The translations under genes were made by a program, and so were the position numbers. From Calliopsis andreniformis (lineage: Eukaryota; Arthropoda; Insecta; Hymenoptera; Andrenidae): 64,000 nt of DNA. The notes beneath the pieces were generated by a model that searched no databases, was not told the DNA's origin, and worked only from the letters and a program-made list of their open reading frames with translations. The DNA lies in the NCBI RefSeq assembly GCF_051401765.1, contig NC_135071.1, forward strand, positions 18,020,961-18,084,960, written 5' to 3'. The number at the start of each line of letters is the position of its first letter. Positions within the stretch are counted from its first letter, which is position 1. Below, piece after piece: positions 1 to 12,009 of the stretch.

Positions 1-154
1 TGTCTTAATTTTAAATTTAGTATACCTCTATTACTGTAGTGCTTTAAATCTGAAGACGTGTTTATTGTATTGAAAATTCCAAAGTTTCACGAGACGCACG
101 GACTTTCCAGAATTTTTTTCAGGGGTATCGCTTGTAGGAGCATATAGATCGAAC

Positions 155-360
155 CTTCCCCTTTAATTTAAAAAAAAGATCAAGTCTCTGCGATTTTTTT
201 TCGCAAAGTTACAGCACTTCAAAGTGACCCTTGCATTTTTACCATATATCAGTACTATTCGTTCTGCTGTAAAAATGTAAGAGTTTCTTTAAAGTGCTGT
301 AACTTTGCGAAAAAAAATCGCAGTGACTTGATCTTTTTTTTAAATTAAAGAGAAAGGTTC
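155..360. repeat. Hairpin H1 of foldback copy 1
   Basis: Left arm 155-242 and right arm 269-360 are inverted copies, with a 26-nt loop. The arm carries the core TCGCAAAGTTACAGCACTT next to a run of eight T, and its inverse AAGTGCTGTAACTTTGCGA on the other side. Few mismatches are visible over about 85 bp. Confidence 0.9.
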
Positions 361-527
361 AAACTATATGCTACTGTGAATTGCATCTCAGAAAAAAATT
401 TTAGCAAGTCTCTGCATTTTGTCAAACTTTGTAGTTTATCGTATTGAAAATAGCCAACTTCGACAGGATGCACAGACTTGGAAAAATTTTTTTTGGAGAT
501 GTCGTTCATAGGAGCATAAAATTCGAT

Positions 528-732
528 CCTTCGCCTTTAATTTAAAAAAAGAATCAAGTCGCTATGATTTTTTTTCGCAAAGTTACAGCATTTAAAAGTA
601 GTCCCTGTAATTTGTCATGTACTGGCACTACCCTGTGTACTGTAAAAATGCAAGAGTTACTTTGAAGTGCTGTAACTTTGCGAAAAAAAATCGTAGTGAC
701 TTGATCTTTTTTTTAAATTAAAGGGGAAGGAT
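528..732. repeat. Hairpin H2 of foldback copy 1
   Basis: Second hairpin with the same arm core as H1 (CGCAAAGTTACAGCA at about 576-590, and GTGCTGTAACTTTGCG at about 667-682). The loop contains ATGTACTGGCACTACCC, which recurs nearly unchanged in the loop of H4 in copy 2. H1 and H2 therefore behave as tandem copies of one hairpin module. Confidence 0.9.
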
Positions 733-1174
733 TAAACTATATGCTCCTGTAAAAGGCACCCCTGAAAAAAATTCTGGAAAGTCCCTGCATTTCGTCAAAC
801 TTTGGAATTTTCATTACAATAAGCATGCCTTCTGATTTGAAGCGACACAGTACTAGAGATGCACTAAATTTAAAATTAAGGCATAGTATATTACAGTCAA
901 GACTTCCAGCTATAATTTAAAAAAAAGATCATGATCCTACGACGATTTTTCGGGGAGATATTGTCAGTCAAATGTAGACGATTTTTATCCACAATTTGTC
1001 TATATTACAATTTTTTTGAGCAGTGTATTTTCTATTATATTCGCCAAGATAATATAAAATATTTTCCTTTTTTGTGTTTAATTTTCCACAAAATAGTGTT
1101 TTTTCTGTTGATATTGTGATGAAAAGTGAGACTATCTTACGTGACTACATGTTAAACATATTTGAATTTAATGA

Positions 1175-1345
1175 AATGCGCGCGGTTGCGTCCCCGCCGC
1201 GTCTCCTGCGTCTGGGCGCATGCGCAGACAGACGTTAGAAAATGTCGCGAGAGGGAAGGACGTCGTGCGAATTTTTTGGCAGTTTTTTGCAGTTTTCAAT
1301 AGTTTGCATCTTCGACACGAAGCCTCAGTTATGAAAAAATCAAGG
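1175..1345 (+). promoter_or_regulatory. Candidate CpG-rich promoter with NRF-1/EWG-like palindrome
   Basis: An abrupt CpG-rich patch follows the AT-rich foldback. It contains the perfect palindrome GCGCATGCGC at 1216-1225 followed by A, close to the NRF-1 (insect Erect wing) motif typical of housekeeping promoters. Downstream, a start codon at 1242 opens only 30 codons, and AAATCAAG followed by GTACTT near 1341-1350 could be a weak splice donor. No TATA box was seen. Direction and function are inferred from the motif alone. Confidence 0.3.
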
Positions 1346-4300
1346 TACTTTACTAATTCTTTATGTATATCATATTCTTTTTACTTTTAATTACTGAATT
1401 ACTTTGTAATGTTCGCTTAAAATCTGGCTTGGGACTAACGTGTCCATGTAGCTTGACAAATTCGGGATAAATTACTATTACTTAAGAATAATACGTACAT
1501 TTGAGGGTATTTCAATACATTACTATCAATAATGATGAATTACTATCACTTTTACGTAGTATATATAAAACTGTCTAAATTTGAAGAAAAATTAGTCTAT
1601 TACTTTTATTATAAACGTGATTTATTGATATAATATTATCTGTTTCGTTTTGATGTAGTGATATTTCTCAAGTTATCCTAAATTTTCTATGCTAGGCTTG
1701 AAAATAAAAAGATTCTACGTAATTCTGAAGTACACGAATTTGGAAAATGGAAAGCACGCGCAAACTTGTTGCCTGCTTCTGGTGTACTTGTGCGCATGAG
1801 CGAGTGGATGGTTGAATATGACTTGTGCGGAAGGAACGCCATTTAAACTCGTTTGCACATTTGGTGATTTGCATTTGGAGAATGACATCAGACAAGTAAG
1901 AAATATTTTATTCTCTTTATACATATGTATCTGATATATATCTATTTCATGTTTCCTATTGTTCTTTTGATTTACATTGTTATTCTATATGCTTATTGAG
2001 ATTGAATTGTGGATGTTATAATTCAATTAAAATTGTAGAATAACTTACTCTTCAAGCATTGTTCTTGAAAAAATTATACATTCGTTTGAACACAAGTTAC
2101 TCTACAATTTTAATTCCATTTCTTCTTTTCCAATTCACGAACATTTCACAGATTCTTTTTAAAAAATGAAAGCTCGAATCAGAAAATATTATTCCATAAA
2201 TCTTCTTTACCTTTTTTTATACATGTATAAAAGAACCAATATTTCCTCTTATATTCACCTATGTATAGAAAAGTCTATTTTATAAGATACCTTAAAAAAT
2301 TTCTCGACTCATAAATTTTTTCCGTAATCTTTATACGTGATAGCGTGTTCAAACTTGCGCGTTATTCATGTATACGACGTTGCATCGATTGCACTCTTAC
2401 CCCAGTGCCTTAACACTGGCGGTATCGGGGAACGTATTCAGGAAAGTTTGAACAAGATTTTGACAGTGGTCTTGTTGGAAAAAGTAGATGGAATTAAAGG
2501 CTGGAGAACACTCGAGAACTGAAGGGCCCTTCGAGGGCGCGGAGAACGAGCGCGGAAATCCTAGGATTAGCTTCATAATAGTAACGCGGAATTAAGTGTG
2601 TTCGAGCTTTCGTTTTTTATTCCGAGATTTCTTTTATAAGTTACTTGGCTAATGGTCGGGGCCATTCGATGTCGACTGATTGATCTTATCGATAAATTGA
2701 GAGGTTCCTCGATTCCCTTGAACCTTCGTTCTCCGATGCAATTGATCACTTCCAATGAGATGTCTTACATACTTTCTCATCGACCTGGCAATTTTATTTG
2801 ATAATTATGTGTTATCGAGGAATTAAGAAGTGTATCGAGAACATCTCTATGGAATACCTTTTGAATTTTCGTTTTTATATACAAGCTGTTTTATGTTTCT
2901 TCTGATTATATGGTCTCTTATCTTTTTAAATGCTCATTCATTTCCTTTATTCCATAATAATGTTATTGAAATGGTGTCTTGCTGGCAAATTAAGAAGCAT
3001 GCCAAGGAAGACTCTATTTCTTGGACATTTCTGTAGCTTTCATTCTTATCTTTTTATATTCAACCAGTTGTGTTTAATGAGATTTGTTCCAGAATTTTTG
3101 AGCTGCTGCCAACTCACTGATTTTATTTGCCAATAATAAGTGCATTATAACGTAATAGTATTTACAACTTTATAAGAATCACACTTCGACAGAGTTGAAC
3201 TTTATCTGAAAATTACAATCTCTGTTACCAAAGAAGCTCCTCGAACACAATTTCATTCGCTTGAATCAATTTGAAACCAGAAATATTTTCAATAAAATCC
3301 ATATCGCGTTTCTAAACACAAAATGTAAGCTGTATAGAATCTGTATCATTCAACTACAAAATATTCCATTCTAACAAATGTCGCAGAAGCGAAATTATTT
3401 CTGTTCTAAAGTTCATTTCAACAATTTCTGTGCTTACTGCTGGTTCCAAAGGTTAATTAATATTTTAACAGGCTGTTTGGCAGCGTTTCAAAAATTCTAC
3501 CCCTCTGGCTCGCAGGAACGCGGCTTGAATTCGGTTCTCTGGCAATTTATTTGTTGCTTCATTTCCCGACATTTTTTGTGCTCCCGCCTTGCGCTATACG
3601 CATTTGGCATTCAATATGAAATTATATCTCGCGTAGGCATTATTCCTGCACGTGTACAGCGTATGTATCCACGTAAACCTATGTATAAATAATTCGCGAA
3701 ACGGAATTGTTCATTACGTGTACAGCTCGCGTACCAGCTATTCATTCAACCAAAGTATCAGTTGGTTACGTCAATGCCGAAGCTGTATCGCTGAAATTTA
3801 TTATCTTCGACGGATTCGATTTCTCCGAGCTTCATTTTAATCGACTGCCACGGCGATATAGCGACAGGACGTGTGAAAGTAAAAGCACATGATTGTGCGT
3901 TTTTCAGGGCGAAACAAAAGATAACGCAGATGAAAATATGATTGCTCATTCTCGCTTCGTATTCATTATTTTCTGAATTATAACCTGATATGTGTCGGAG
4001 AACTGTGTTCGAAAAGGTCAGTCCACTATTTGACTTTGATTTAGTGGCAGCCCTTTATTAATAAATGATAGAAACTTGATATTTTTATACAGGGAAGATA
4101 GAGAATATTAAGAATTATTTATTATCCTGTGAAACTTATTGCTTTGTATATTTTGTGTTTTAAAATTGCTTTAAATTTGTTATTTATACTGTGTACTTGT
4201 TTGTATTACTTTTTATTTAGGATATTATTCACTTATATATGAAATTTGAATTTTTCTGTATTCTTTTATTATTTGAAAAAAGGTATATCGAGGTTTGGTT

Positions 4301-5529
4301 TATTTTTCATTCAAATTTGAGATATTGAAGTTACTATTTTTTTGATTTATGATCTCATTATCTTCCGAATCGTATAGAAAAATTAGCGCAGTATTTATTC
4401 GTGCATTATTATAGCATTTGTTCAGTGACTCTACAAATAAACCTTCGAAACCCATCGCGACGGTTTTATAAAAGCGAATTTATGTGTGCGCGAAGCCTTC
4501 TATAAATACGTTTTTTAAAAGGAACCTGGCGAATTCATATTTCTTCGCACAATGGCAATAATTTCTCTTTTTAACACAGCAGAAATCCCGAGGCTCGCCA
4601 CGTATCGCAGCCCATTCGTTTCGATATCGATCACGAAAGGAAATAACATCGAGCGCGCCGAGACTTCTATTTTTTTTCTGTTATGACCGGTCAGTGTATC
4701 GGATCGAATCGATTATCGAGACATAACGCGCTTGTAACTCGATTGTCACGTGCACAGATAAGAACTATCCCTGCCGAACTGCTAAAGACATTGGAATGCA
4801 GTTGAACTGCATTCTTGGTCCCCGTCTCTCGTGCATTGCCTGGCATTGTTTCATTCTAGATTGGCTTTTTGTATAAATTGTAACACTTAGAGCCGTATCT
4901 GATCGATTAATCGATGTTGAAACGATAACACCAATTTTCGATGTTGCTTCGAGTAATCTGACCACAAAGCAGGCTAATAGCTTTCATCTCTCCGTGTTGA
5001 TGAAAAACAGTAGTTAATTAATATTCTATCTACATAATATTACCATAATAAGAAAGTCGAGCGATGATTATATATCAAGCATATTCACGTCGATGTGAAA
5101 TCTTTGAAAATCTTTTAGGTTCCGGTTTTTTGTCAGCCAACGACTCTTTATAACACAATTTAAATCTTAACGAGAATATTTCCTTATCTCTGACATATTA
5201 CACAGCATCACGTTCTAAAGGAAGACAGGTATACACGAAGGCACGAGTAGGTTATTAAGATCCGTTCTTAATTAAGGGAATATCAGCGTCTTAATGAGGT
5301 AGGTTCTTTAAAATCATTTTGATACAACTTCCTACGTTCACCAAGGCATTTTGTTAATCATCCGAGAATGGATTAAGAAACTCCTCTTATCCAAGAGCCA
5401 TTCGAACCAGACATTCTCACATTGCAAATTAGCAGTCTCCTACAAAGCTATCAGTAATAACTCCTAACTTTTTTGATCATCACCATCGCTCCCTACTCCC
5501 CCGAACCTCTCCAAGGCTTTTAAATCCAC
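1346..5529. other. AT-rich stretch without a supported gene
   Basis: Short frames only. At 1740-1895 there is a small less AT-rich patch with GTGCGCATGAGC, AACGCCATTT (a YY1/Pho-like core) and a good plus-strand donor, GACAA then GTAAGA, at 1895/1896. It might be a second first exon paired with the promoter-like patch upstream. From 1930 to 4500 the DNA is strongly AT-rich and featureless to the eye. From 4560 to 4700 it becomes CpG-richer without an open frame. Confidence 0.6.
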
Positions 5530-6167
5530 CCTCGTCTCATGATAAGCTCATTGTCGGTTCGATCCTCTGCCCTTGACACGAAGTGCTCTCCTCTAGCGAC
5601 ACGAGCCAGGCTCTATTCGACTGCATGCACTAGCTCCCGTGATTGCATTAATCTTAGCCCGGTGATCGCAGCTTTCGGGCGTTTACGAAGCGAATTGAGG
5701 AGCGTTCTGGTATGCGACACGCGCGTACCAGACCGCTGTTGCCCCCGTCTGGATAAGGAAAACTAAGGTTTCTCGGTAGCAGCCTCGCGGCGTACGAGCA
5801 TCTGCGCCCACGAGCTCCCTCAGAGAGGTCCACGCATCGTGCGAGTTCGAGACGTGACTGGTTTCCCGAGATTCCAGGCGGCGTGCTCCTGTTGACAATT
5901 CAAGCCCAGCTCTCGATGCCAGAGGCTTTCATCCCCCCGATTTAACCCTTAACCGAGGCTGCTTCTCGCTTTGATCATCCTCCGTGTATTGTCTTTCCAG
6001 GGAGCACGGGATACTTGAGATACGCTTCCCTTTGAGGCTTTATTTCGACGTTTCTGAGCCGAGGATTCAGGGATTTTTGGTATAGAGAATGAAATTTAAA
6101 GGGCTGATTTGAGGCTTCGTTTCAGTGTTATTAATTACGAAGAAGTCGTCTGAAATCCTAGGGGAAT
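5530..6167. other. CpG-rich patch, no gene recognised
   Basis: Open frames of about 70-75 codons exist on both strands between 5539 and 5898, as expected where stop codons are rare. Their products resemble nothing known, and no acceptor/donor pair brackets them. Confidence 0.55.
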
Positions 6168-6420
6168 GTGTCTGACTTGGAACTAATTTTACTGTGGACC
6201 TACACTGGCCAGGTCAGATACAGCGAAATCAGTAGAATAAGTATCAAATCAGGGGATACATAATCTTCGAGTCAGACACAATGAATATAAAAAAGCAAGC
6301 CCTAGAGGAAGATATAGAAAAATCAGTAGAATAATCCGAGTCAGACACCGAAAAGTCAGTAGACTTACCTCTGACACAAACACAGAATCCTAGTAGAGTA
6401 AGCCCCAAGCCAGACACAGA
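6168..6420. repeat. Degenerate GTCTGACTTGG / CAGTAGAATAAGT repeat array
   Basis: A motif of the form CAGTAGAATAAGT..AGTCAGACAC occurs several times (around 6230, 6324, 6358 and 6391), with one inverted copy at the start, GTCTGACTTGG at 6170-6180. The same inverted arrangement, including GCCAGGTCAGA followed by CAGCGAA, is found at 41414-41502. Copies are diverged, so this is an old minisatellite or a cluster of small inverted-repeat elements. Confidence 0.7.
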
Positions 6421-8647
6421 TAACTCATCAATAATTCTTCAGCTAAATCTTAAACGCAATTTTATCATTCTCAATTCTTGCCCTATTTCGCCATATAAAA
6501 TCATCCCTTAAAATTCCTGACCTCTCATCGAAAACTCTGTATATTCTGTTCAATTTAGTATCTCTTGTTTATGCTTGTGGGTGCTGAGACCTCGCATGAT
6601 TTTCTTACCAAACGTTATTTAGAGAAATATTGCAAACTTAAGTTCCGAAGTAACAATTGATATCTAATGCTCAATTGGTACAGTATTCTACTAACCCTGT
6701 GCAATTAACACACTTATTGTGTCTCACCAGTTAACCCCATTCGTCAAAATTTCCCTGTTGAAGGGGAGTCGCGTACCAATTATCGCAAGCTTCGTCTCCC
6801 GTTCTTCAAGATATTCCGACAGATTTCCACCTTTTGGTTTAGCGATTTCCTTCGGGCATTCATTCTCCGTAAGAGGCTGGCTCGTTCCCCTTTCGCGTTG
6901 GCGAAGCCTGGCAGCAAGCAGTTGGAAAATTCCCCCCCTCCCCGCCATTTGTTCCAGCCCCATTTCCGTTGATTCCGCTCCCTCCCTCTCTGGGATGAAT
7001 TGACTTGGTTCAGCAGAGTCAAAAAAACAAGTAACGTTGATGCACTTGGCTCGCGTAATACGACCTTTTCATCGCGCGAATCCGATTTGTTTTGAGCATC
7101 TTTTCAACCCCCCCAGGTACCGCCCCAGCCACCCACCCTCACAGCCGCTAACGATTTAAATGGAACCCCGCGTTTCGCGCAGTTTCAAAGGCGTCTCCAA
7201 TTACGAATTCGATCCAGCTTTAAGCCGATACGTCGTTTTCAAGAGAGATCGGCCCGCGTCCGATGGGATTTATTAAAATACAGGAAAACATTGTAACTCC
7301 GTAACGAATCGGAATTTATATTTTCCGATTGCTTTTATTCGCGCCATCGCTGTTTACCGTGCTTTGCACTCGGAACGGACGTTCCGTGTTCCATTTCGTC
7401 GTTTTTAACAGGCAAATCTAGCGAACGCTAAAGGATGGCTCTTCGTTCGCTAAATTCTCGTTGTATCGGTAGAAAACGTTCTTCTTATAGATTTCTGCGC
7501 ACCTGTGGATGTTAGATTCTGTTTTCAGATTTTAAGTCAGTATATTTTACTGGATTATACGTGCAACGAATAGTTTGTTTCTTGTAATATTTATGAAATA
7601 TGTAGTGTTTTTCCGTGGAAGCTAAGAAGAACGCTTTTTCTTTCTTTAGTGGGGAGATTCTTTCTTTATGGTCGTCTCGTGAAGTTTTCAACAGAATATT
7701 CCTTCATGAGTAAGTCCACTTTTCATCTTTGATGGAGGTCCTCCGTTCGTCTACTCTGTTTTTCATTTCTTGTGTAAATATTTTCGCGATGGAAGGAGGA
7801 GAATTCGTACTGAACTAAGGGTTAATGAATTTTTTAATCTTTTGAAAATGGTTTTAAACAATTCCTCGCAATATAGTTTGAATATATGAGCCATTAGAAA
7901 AGACCAAAATATGGTGATCATTGTGGTATGTATATACTTAGCATTTTGATAGCGTTAAAATTTGAACTATATCTGGAACTACATTTATGTCCCTCACGAA
8001 TAAATAACTCAATTTCATTATTCCTCATTGATCAGTATATTATAGAGCACTCAAAGTGAAAAATAAAAAAGTTATTATACAATAAATCTGTTTTCTCATG
8101 AAGTCGCATAATAAAATATCCCATCGTATTAAAAACAATGTCATTCAATAAATTTTTATCCCCAGTTCCGCGTGTTCAGCAATAACAAAGTGGGCATTAT
8201 AATTTTCACTGGGCGATAGTGGTCGATGTGGCGCTATTTTTCGGGAATTTTAGATACCTCAGGGGATAGGTGAATTTAATGGGAGATGGTGTAAAAGCGG
8301 TTCGTTTGAATCATAGTTTTGAAAAGTTCGTTTCTCGTTCGATCAGTCTCCTTGCCTTTCTTGAACGCTAATGGATATTTTCGTAAGTGCGAGCCACCTA
8401 CTCTTTTCCTTGACTGATTGCTAAAATGCATTAGGATTTGATTGCAGAAATCCATTAGGATTTTTCTAAAATGATTGATAAAGTGGGTCGAGATCCTTCA
8501 GGGCGGTCTGTTTCTTTCTTTGTCCTGCAAAGGGTTGATGAAATTGCGGAGGGAAAAAATTGGACGATTTAGAAATTGCTTAGAGACCAGAGGATTTTTC
8601 GGTATTTTATGTATTATAAGAAATTATTTATTTGCCTTGGATATATT
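6421..8647. other. Mixed stretch without a supported gene
   Basis: 6719-7022 is open on both strands (94 codons plus, 79 and 80 codons minus) with no recognisable product. A C-tract runs into CCCCCCCAGGTACC at about 7108-7119; it resembles an acceptor, but the GTACCG after it is a poor donor. From 7500 to 8640 the DNA is AT-rich with nothing visible. Confidence 0.6.
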
Positions 8648-8810
8648 GAGTATTTGAAAATTTGAATATTTGAATATTTGAAAATTTGAATATTTGAAAA
8701 TTTGAATATTTGAATATTTGAATATTTGAATATTTGAATATTTGAATATTTGAATATTTGAATATTTGAATATTTGAATATTTGAATATTTGAATATTTG
8801 AATATTTGAA
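8648..8810. repeat. 8-bp satellite (GAATATTT / GAAAATTT), about 20 units
   Basis: A near-perfect 8-bp tandem array reads GAATATTT, with GAAAATTT variants at the left end. Because 8 and 3 share no factor, each frame repeats every 8 codons, which creates false open frames on the minus strand (8-residue period NIQIFKYS). The array at 40133-40276 is the same family in the opposite orientation. Confidence 0.97.
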
Positions 8811-10080
8811 ATGACATAGAAAAGTCAGGGGAACTAGTTTTTTTCTGAAAGAATGGCATAAAATTTCCCGATCAAAGTAATATATCCTATGGCTTGGAAC
8901 ATCCTTCCATATTTGATAACACAATTTTATCTGGTACGTGTTCGAAGATATACGGCACAGCAAACTGAATATATGTATACCCCAGATGAACGTAGTGGCT
9001 TGCCAAGTCCGAAGGGTGCGATAGAAAGTAGATTCGTGGAATTCAAAATAAATCATTCGAACGGAACGTATTCAAGGAATCTGTTGTCCGAGGAAACTCG
9101 GGTTCGATCCACATTCCTGGCTTTTACAGAGTAAATAGAAGCTGCATGCAAACGTCGGTCCTCTTCTCTGCCAAGGCTAGTCCCAGTTATCTGAAGTTAT
9201 CTTACACTGAAGACATTGACCTGTTCCTACTCCAGGCAATCGTTTGAAGTGTCAGAATCGAGAGGGGACATTTTTGGATTCGTTCGAATGGGATTCTTCA
9301 AGATCTTCCCAGGAATCGAATTTGAAGAAGAAAAAGACAAGTTATTAGATTTTAGGCTTCAGAATCTTCTCTAGAAGTCCCCTTAATTAATTAGATTCCT
9401 CAGTCTGGTTCCGTCCAGTCTTTTCCCACAAAATGTTCCAACCACTAGTCATCTCTATTTTATCTTCGTCAGATCTACGTTTCACACGGCTATCTGATCT
9501 CCATTTTACATGTCCCTTGTTCGAAGTTTCACCCACTGTTGAAGGTGAATGATTTATTCAACATTTTAAGGGGAGTGGTGCTCTGAAAGTGGGACACCAA
9601 ACTGGAAGCACTTTGATAATCCCATAAATAATGACTCTACCCGAAATTGGCTCAACAAGAACCCTTCAATCAATTATTCAATCTTTTTCGTCATTTAATT
9701 TTTCAAGGCCTCGAGATTGCAAGGTTCCCAAATGAAACCCAACTTCCCTCTAATAAAACGTCTTCACCATATCTCCCACATTCTCGAAACTTCCCCCATT
9801 TCAAAAGACCAAGACACATTTTCCCCTCTATGAATATTCCACGAATCATCCCCGCCCATTGAGCACGACGTTAAACAAGCCATTGCATTCCAGATCGCGC
9901 CTAGAGCTACTAAATACAGACATCTCTCCTTCCAGCAATTAGCTCGCGCCAAACACGGCGAAACGCTGAAGTCGTCTCTCGTTCGATCGAGCAGCTTCTG
10001 AAAACAGTCGCTGGCTAGTGGTACGCTAGCCATCAAAGGCGTCCATAAATGTGGCTCGAAACTGACCACGCTCCTCGTCT
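8811..10080. other. Stretch without a supported gene
   Basis: Moderately AT-rich. The 81-codon plus frame at 8889-9134 and the 71-codon frame at 9647-9862 match nothing recognised. GGTTCGATCC at about 9101-9110 looks like a tRNA B-box but has no pairing T-arm. Nothing else stands out. Confidence 0.6.
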
Positions 10081-10651
10081 GGCAGCGCGAGCATAAAAGG
10101 GGCCCGACGATCGCGATGCACGCAGCTCGCAGACATAAAGGGCGGGCGCGAGAAGGAGCGCGTGTAGGAGCCGAGGGAAAGCCTGGAAGGAGAGGAGGTT
10201 GTCGTGGTTTCGAGGCTGCCAGCATGCAGAAAGGACCAGAAAACAGCGGGAAGAGGCTTGGGAGGGGGGAAGCTACTGGCGTGCAGAACCGGCTCCCATT
10301 CCTCTCTGTTCAACCTCGTGTCCTCGTTCAGCTCGAGGACACGAGGCCCAGGCTATCCCTGTCGTTCGCCACGCGAACGTCGAGCGACCGACTCGATGCA
10401 CCTGCACCCGTGCTGCACCGTTGCTCATCAACCACCCTGGCCGTTCCCCTCCACGGCCTGGCCTGCTCGCGCGATGTTGCCTCGCCTGTCATCCCCGCGT
10501 CTCTCGATTCATCCTTTCGCCAGCGATGAGATCGAACCTCCCTCGAGTCGCCTGTTTCCTCTGATATTTTAGCTCTTAGGGAGGGGAGAGTTGAGGATTT
10601 AGTGGATGAAGAGAGTCGATTCGTGAGTGTTTCAGAGAGTATATAGGGTGT
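10081..10651 (+). promoter_or_regulatory. CpG-rich patch with TATA-like element
   Basis: GCATAAAAGG at 10091-10100 sits in a GC-rich context, as a TATA box would. No clear initiator (TCAGT) lies about 30 bp downstream. Open frames of 95-153 codons overlap on both strands between 9764 and 10572, which shows they are composition artefacts rather than genes. The patch also holds the hairpin at 10314-10346. Promoter function is speculative. Confidence 0.2.
10314..10346. repeat. Perfect 13-bp hairpin, 7-nt loop
   Basis: CCTCGTGTCCTCG at 10314-10326 is followed, after the loop TTCAGCT, by its exact reverse complement CGAGGACACGAGG at 10334-10346. The GC-rich stem would be very stable in RNA. It is much shorter than a microRNA precursor. 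Confidence 0.9.
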
Positions 10652-10755
10652 TTAAAAAAGTGTTTGTAGACTTTAAGGGCTTATGTTGATTAAATGTTTT
10701 TTACTTCTCTCGGTGAGCACTAAAAGTACTTAATGTCTTCGGACACTTTTTTTAA
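10652..10755. repeat. Small inverted-repeat (MITE-like) element
   Basis: Arms 10652-10677 and 10729-10755 pair with about four mismatches and one single-base bulge. The arm begins TTAAAAAAGTGT and the element is preceded by TATAGGGTGT, a terminus style common in insect miniature elements. There is no coding capacity in the 51-bp interior. Confidence 0.5.
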
Positions 10756-12009
10756 TAGGCTGTATAACTTTGTTATGTTACATGTAGTGTAGAACCACCT
10801 TTACTTAGAGATCTTGAATGAGTTTTGTTTCCCTGTGTGGGTCATTGGATATTTAAAAAGATTTTTATACAGTATTATATTTTATATAGCGTTTGAATTC
10901 TGATAGAATTAGTGATTTTTGGGAAAGTCTGAATTGAGATAGACTGGAAAAGTATACTATAGTATTTCTTCTAATTAATATGAAAGAATTAGTGTGAGTG
11001 TGTTACTGAAATAGTGCAATATTTCTGATAATAAAAATGAAAGAGTAGTGTCAGTATTGGAACTGCGTATAGTGTTTTTTCTGATGAGATAGGTTAATGA
11101 AGCTATGGGACACGGTGATTGTTTCGATTTGGAAGTCCTGTAGACTAAGGATCGATCGATAGGTTAAATCAACGCGGTGTGGTTTTGTTGTAGACGTAGG
11201 GTAGATTAGCTTTAGGACATGATGGAGTCTGAGAAGTTTAACGTCAAGTTTAGTTGAATGAAGGTGGATAGTATGGCGTGTGTTATCGTTTGTGTTGAGG
11301 GTGTTAGTTGATCCTGAAATTGAAGTTCGTGCTTGATGGAACGGATCATTTAGTAGAATCTAATGTATCTTCAATATTATAAATAATTTTCCCCGATTTT
11401 TTGGAAAATATAGTGCAGGATATTAAATTTTTAATTTACTTCTTTTCTTAGTATTTGCAGAATGTCCAACTAACTCGTAATTACACACTGCATTGTAGAA
11501 TTATTGTGCAAGGTCGACCAAAAAAGATATTCTTCAGAAAAGTACAAACGGGATGTACAGAAAAACGTTAACAAACCAACAATTGCTGAGACATAAAATA
11601 ATTCCCGTGAAAGAAGAACAGGTCTTATGGGATGCAAAATTATGTACAGACATTGGTAATAATTACTAATTATACCGTACCTCGCGGCATTTCCTGTCTC
11701 GATTTTACTAGAAAACGTGCTGTAAAACATTCAATTGCGCGACTTTTAGCTCATCCTGGAACCTGTTCTTTTGTCAGGACATCGTTGACGCATTTGTTTC
11801 AAATCCTCTGACTCTACAGAGCCAACAAGTATCAAAAGTACCTAGAGGAACTGGAAGAACGTTATGTGCTTAATTGCACTGTTCCTTCGAGCCAGTTAAG
11901 AAGCTGTAATAGCACATTGTGTTGCAGCATTACTGCGATGTAATGATCCCCAAAAAGATACTCCACTTAAGACCGAAATAGGATGTTCAGATTTCCTCGA
12001 AGAAATCCT
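10756..12009. other. AT-rich stretch with an old internal duplication
   Basis: No gene supported. Segments around 11480-11560 and 11910-11992 are recognisably related: both carry CAAAAAAGATATTC or CAAAAAGATACTC and end GGGATGTACAGA or AGGATGTTCAGA, with roughly two thirds of positions alike. This suggests an ancient direct duplication with about 430 bp spacing or two remnants of one repeat. Confidence 0.5.

Larger units (their letters stand above)
1..1042. repeat. Giant palindromic foldback element, copy 1 (left end outside window)
   Basis: The stretch is one long imperfect palindrome centred near 443. The sequence from base 4 (CTTAATTTTAAATTTAGT) reads almost the same as the reverse complement of the sequence ending near 878, and homology to the full copy at 37268-38460 continues rightwards to about 1040. 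Inside are two complete hairpins (155-360 and 528-732) joined by a segment that is itself palindromic. By symmetry about 150 bp of the left end lie outside the window. No transposase-like frame is present, so if mobile it is non-autonomous. The family is not one I can name. Confidence 0.85.

Noticed and set aside
8628..9056. 142-codon minus frame with FKYSNIQI repeats
   Set aside because: The repeats are a translation of the 8-bp satellite; not a repeat protein gene.
9095..9115. tRNA B-box-like GGTTCGATCC
   Set aside because: Flanking bases cannot form a T-arm and no A-box or acceptor stem is found.
9764..10225. 153-codon minus-strand open frame
   Set aside because: Mirrored by frames of up to 137 codons on the other strand; product unlike any family I know.
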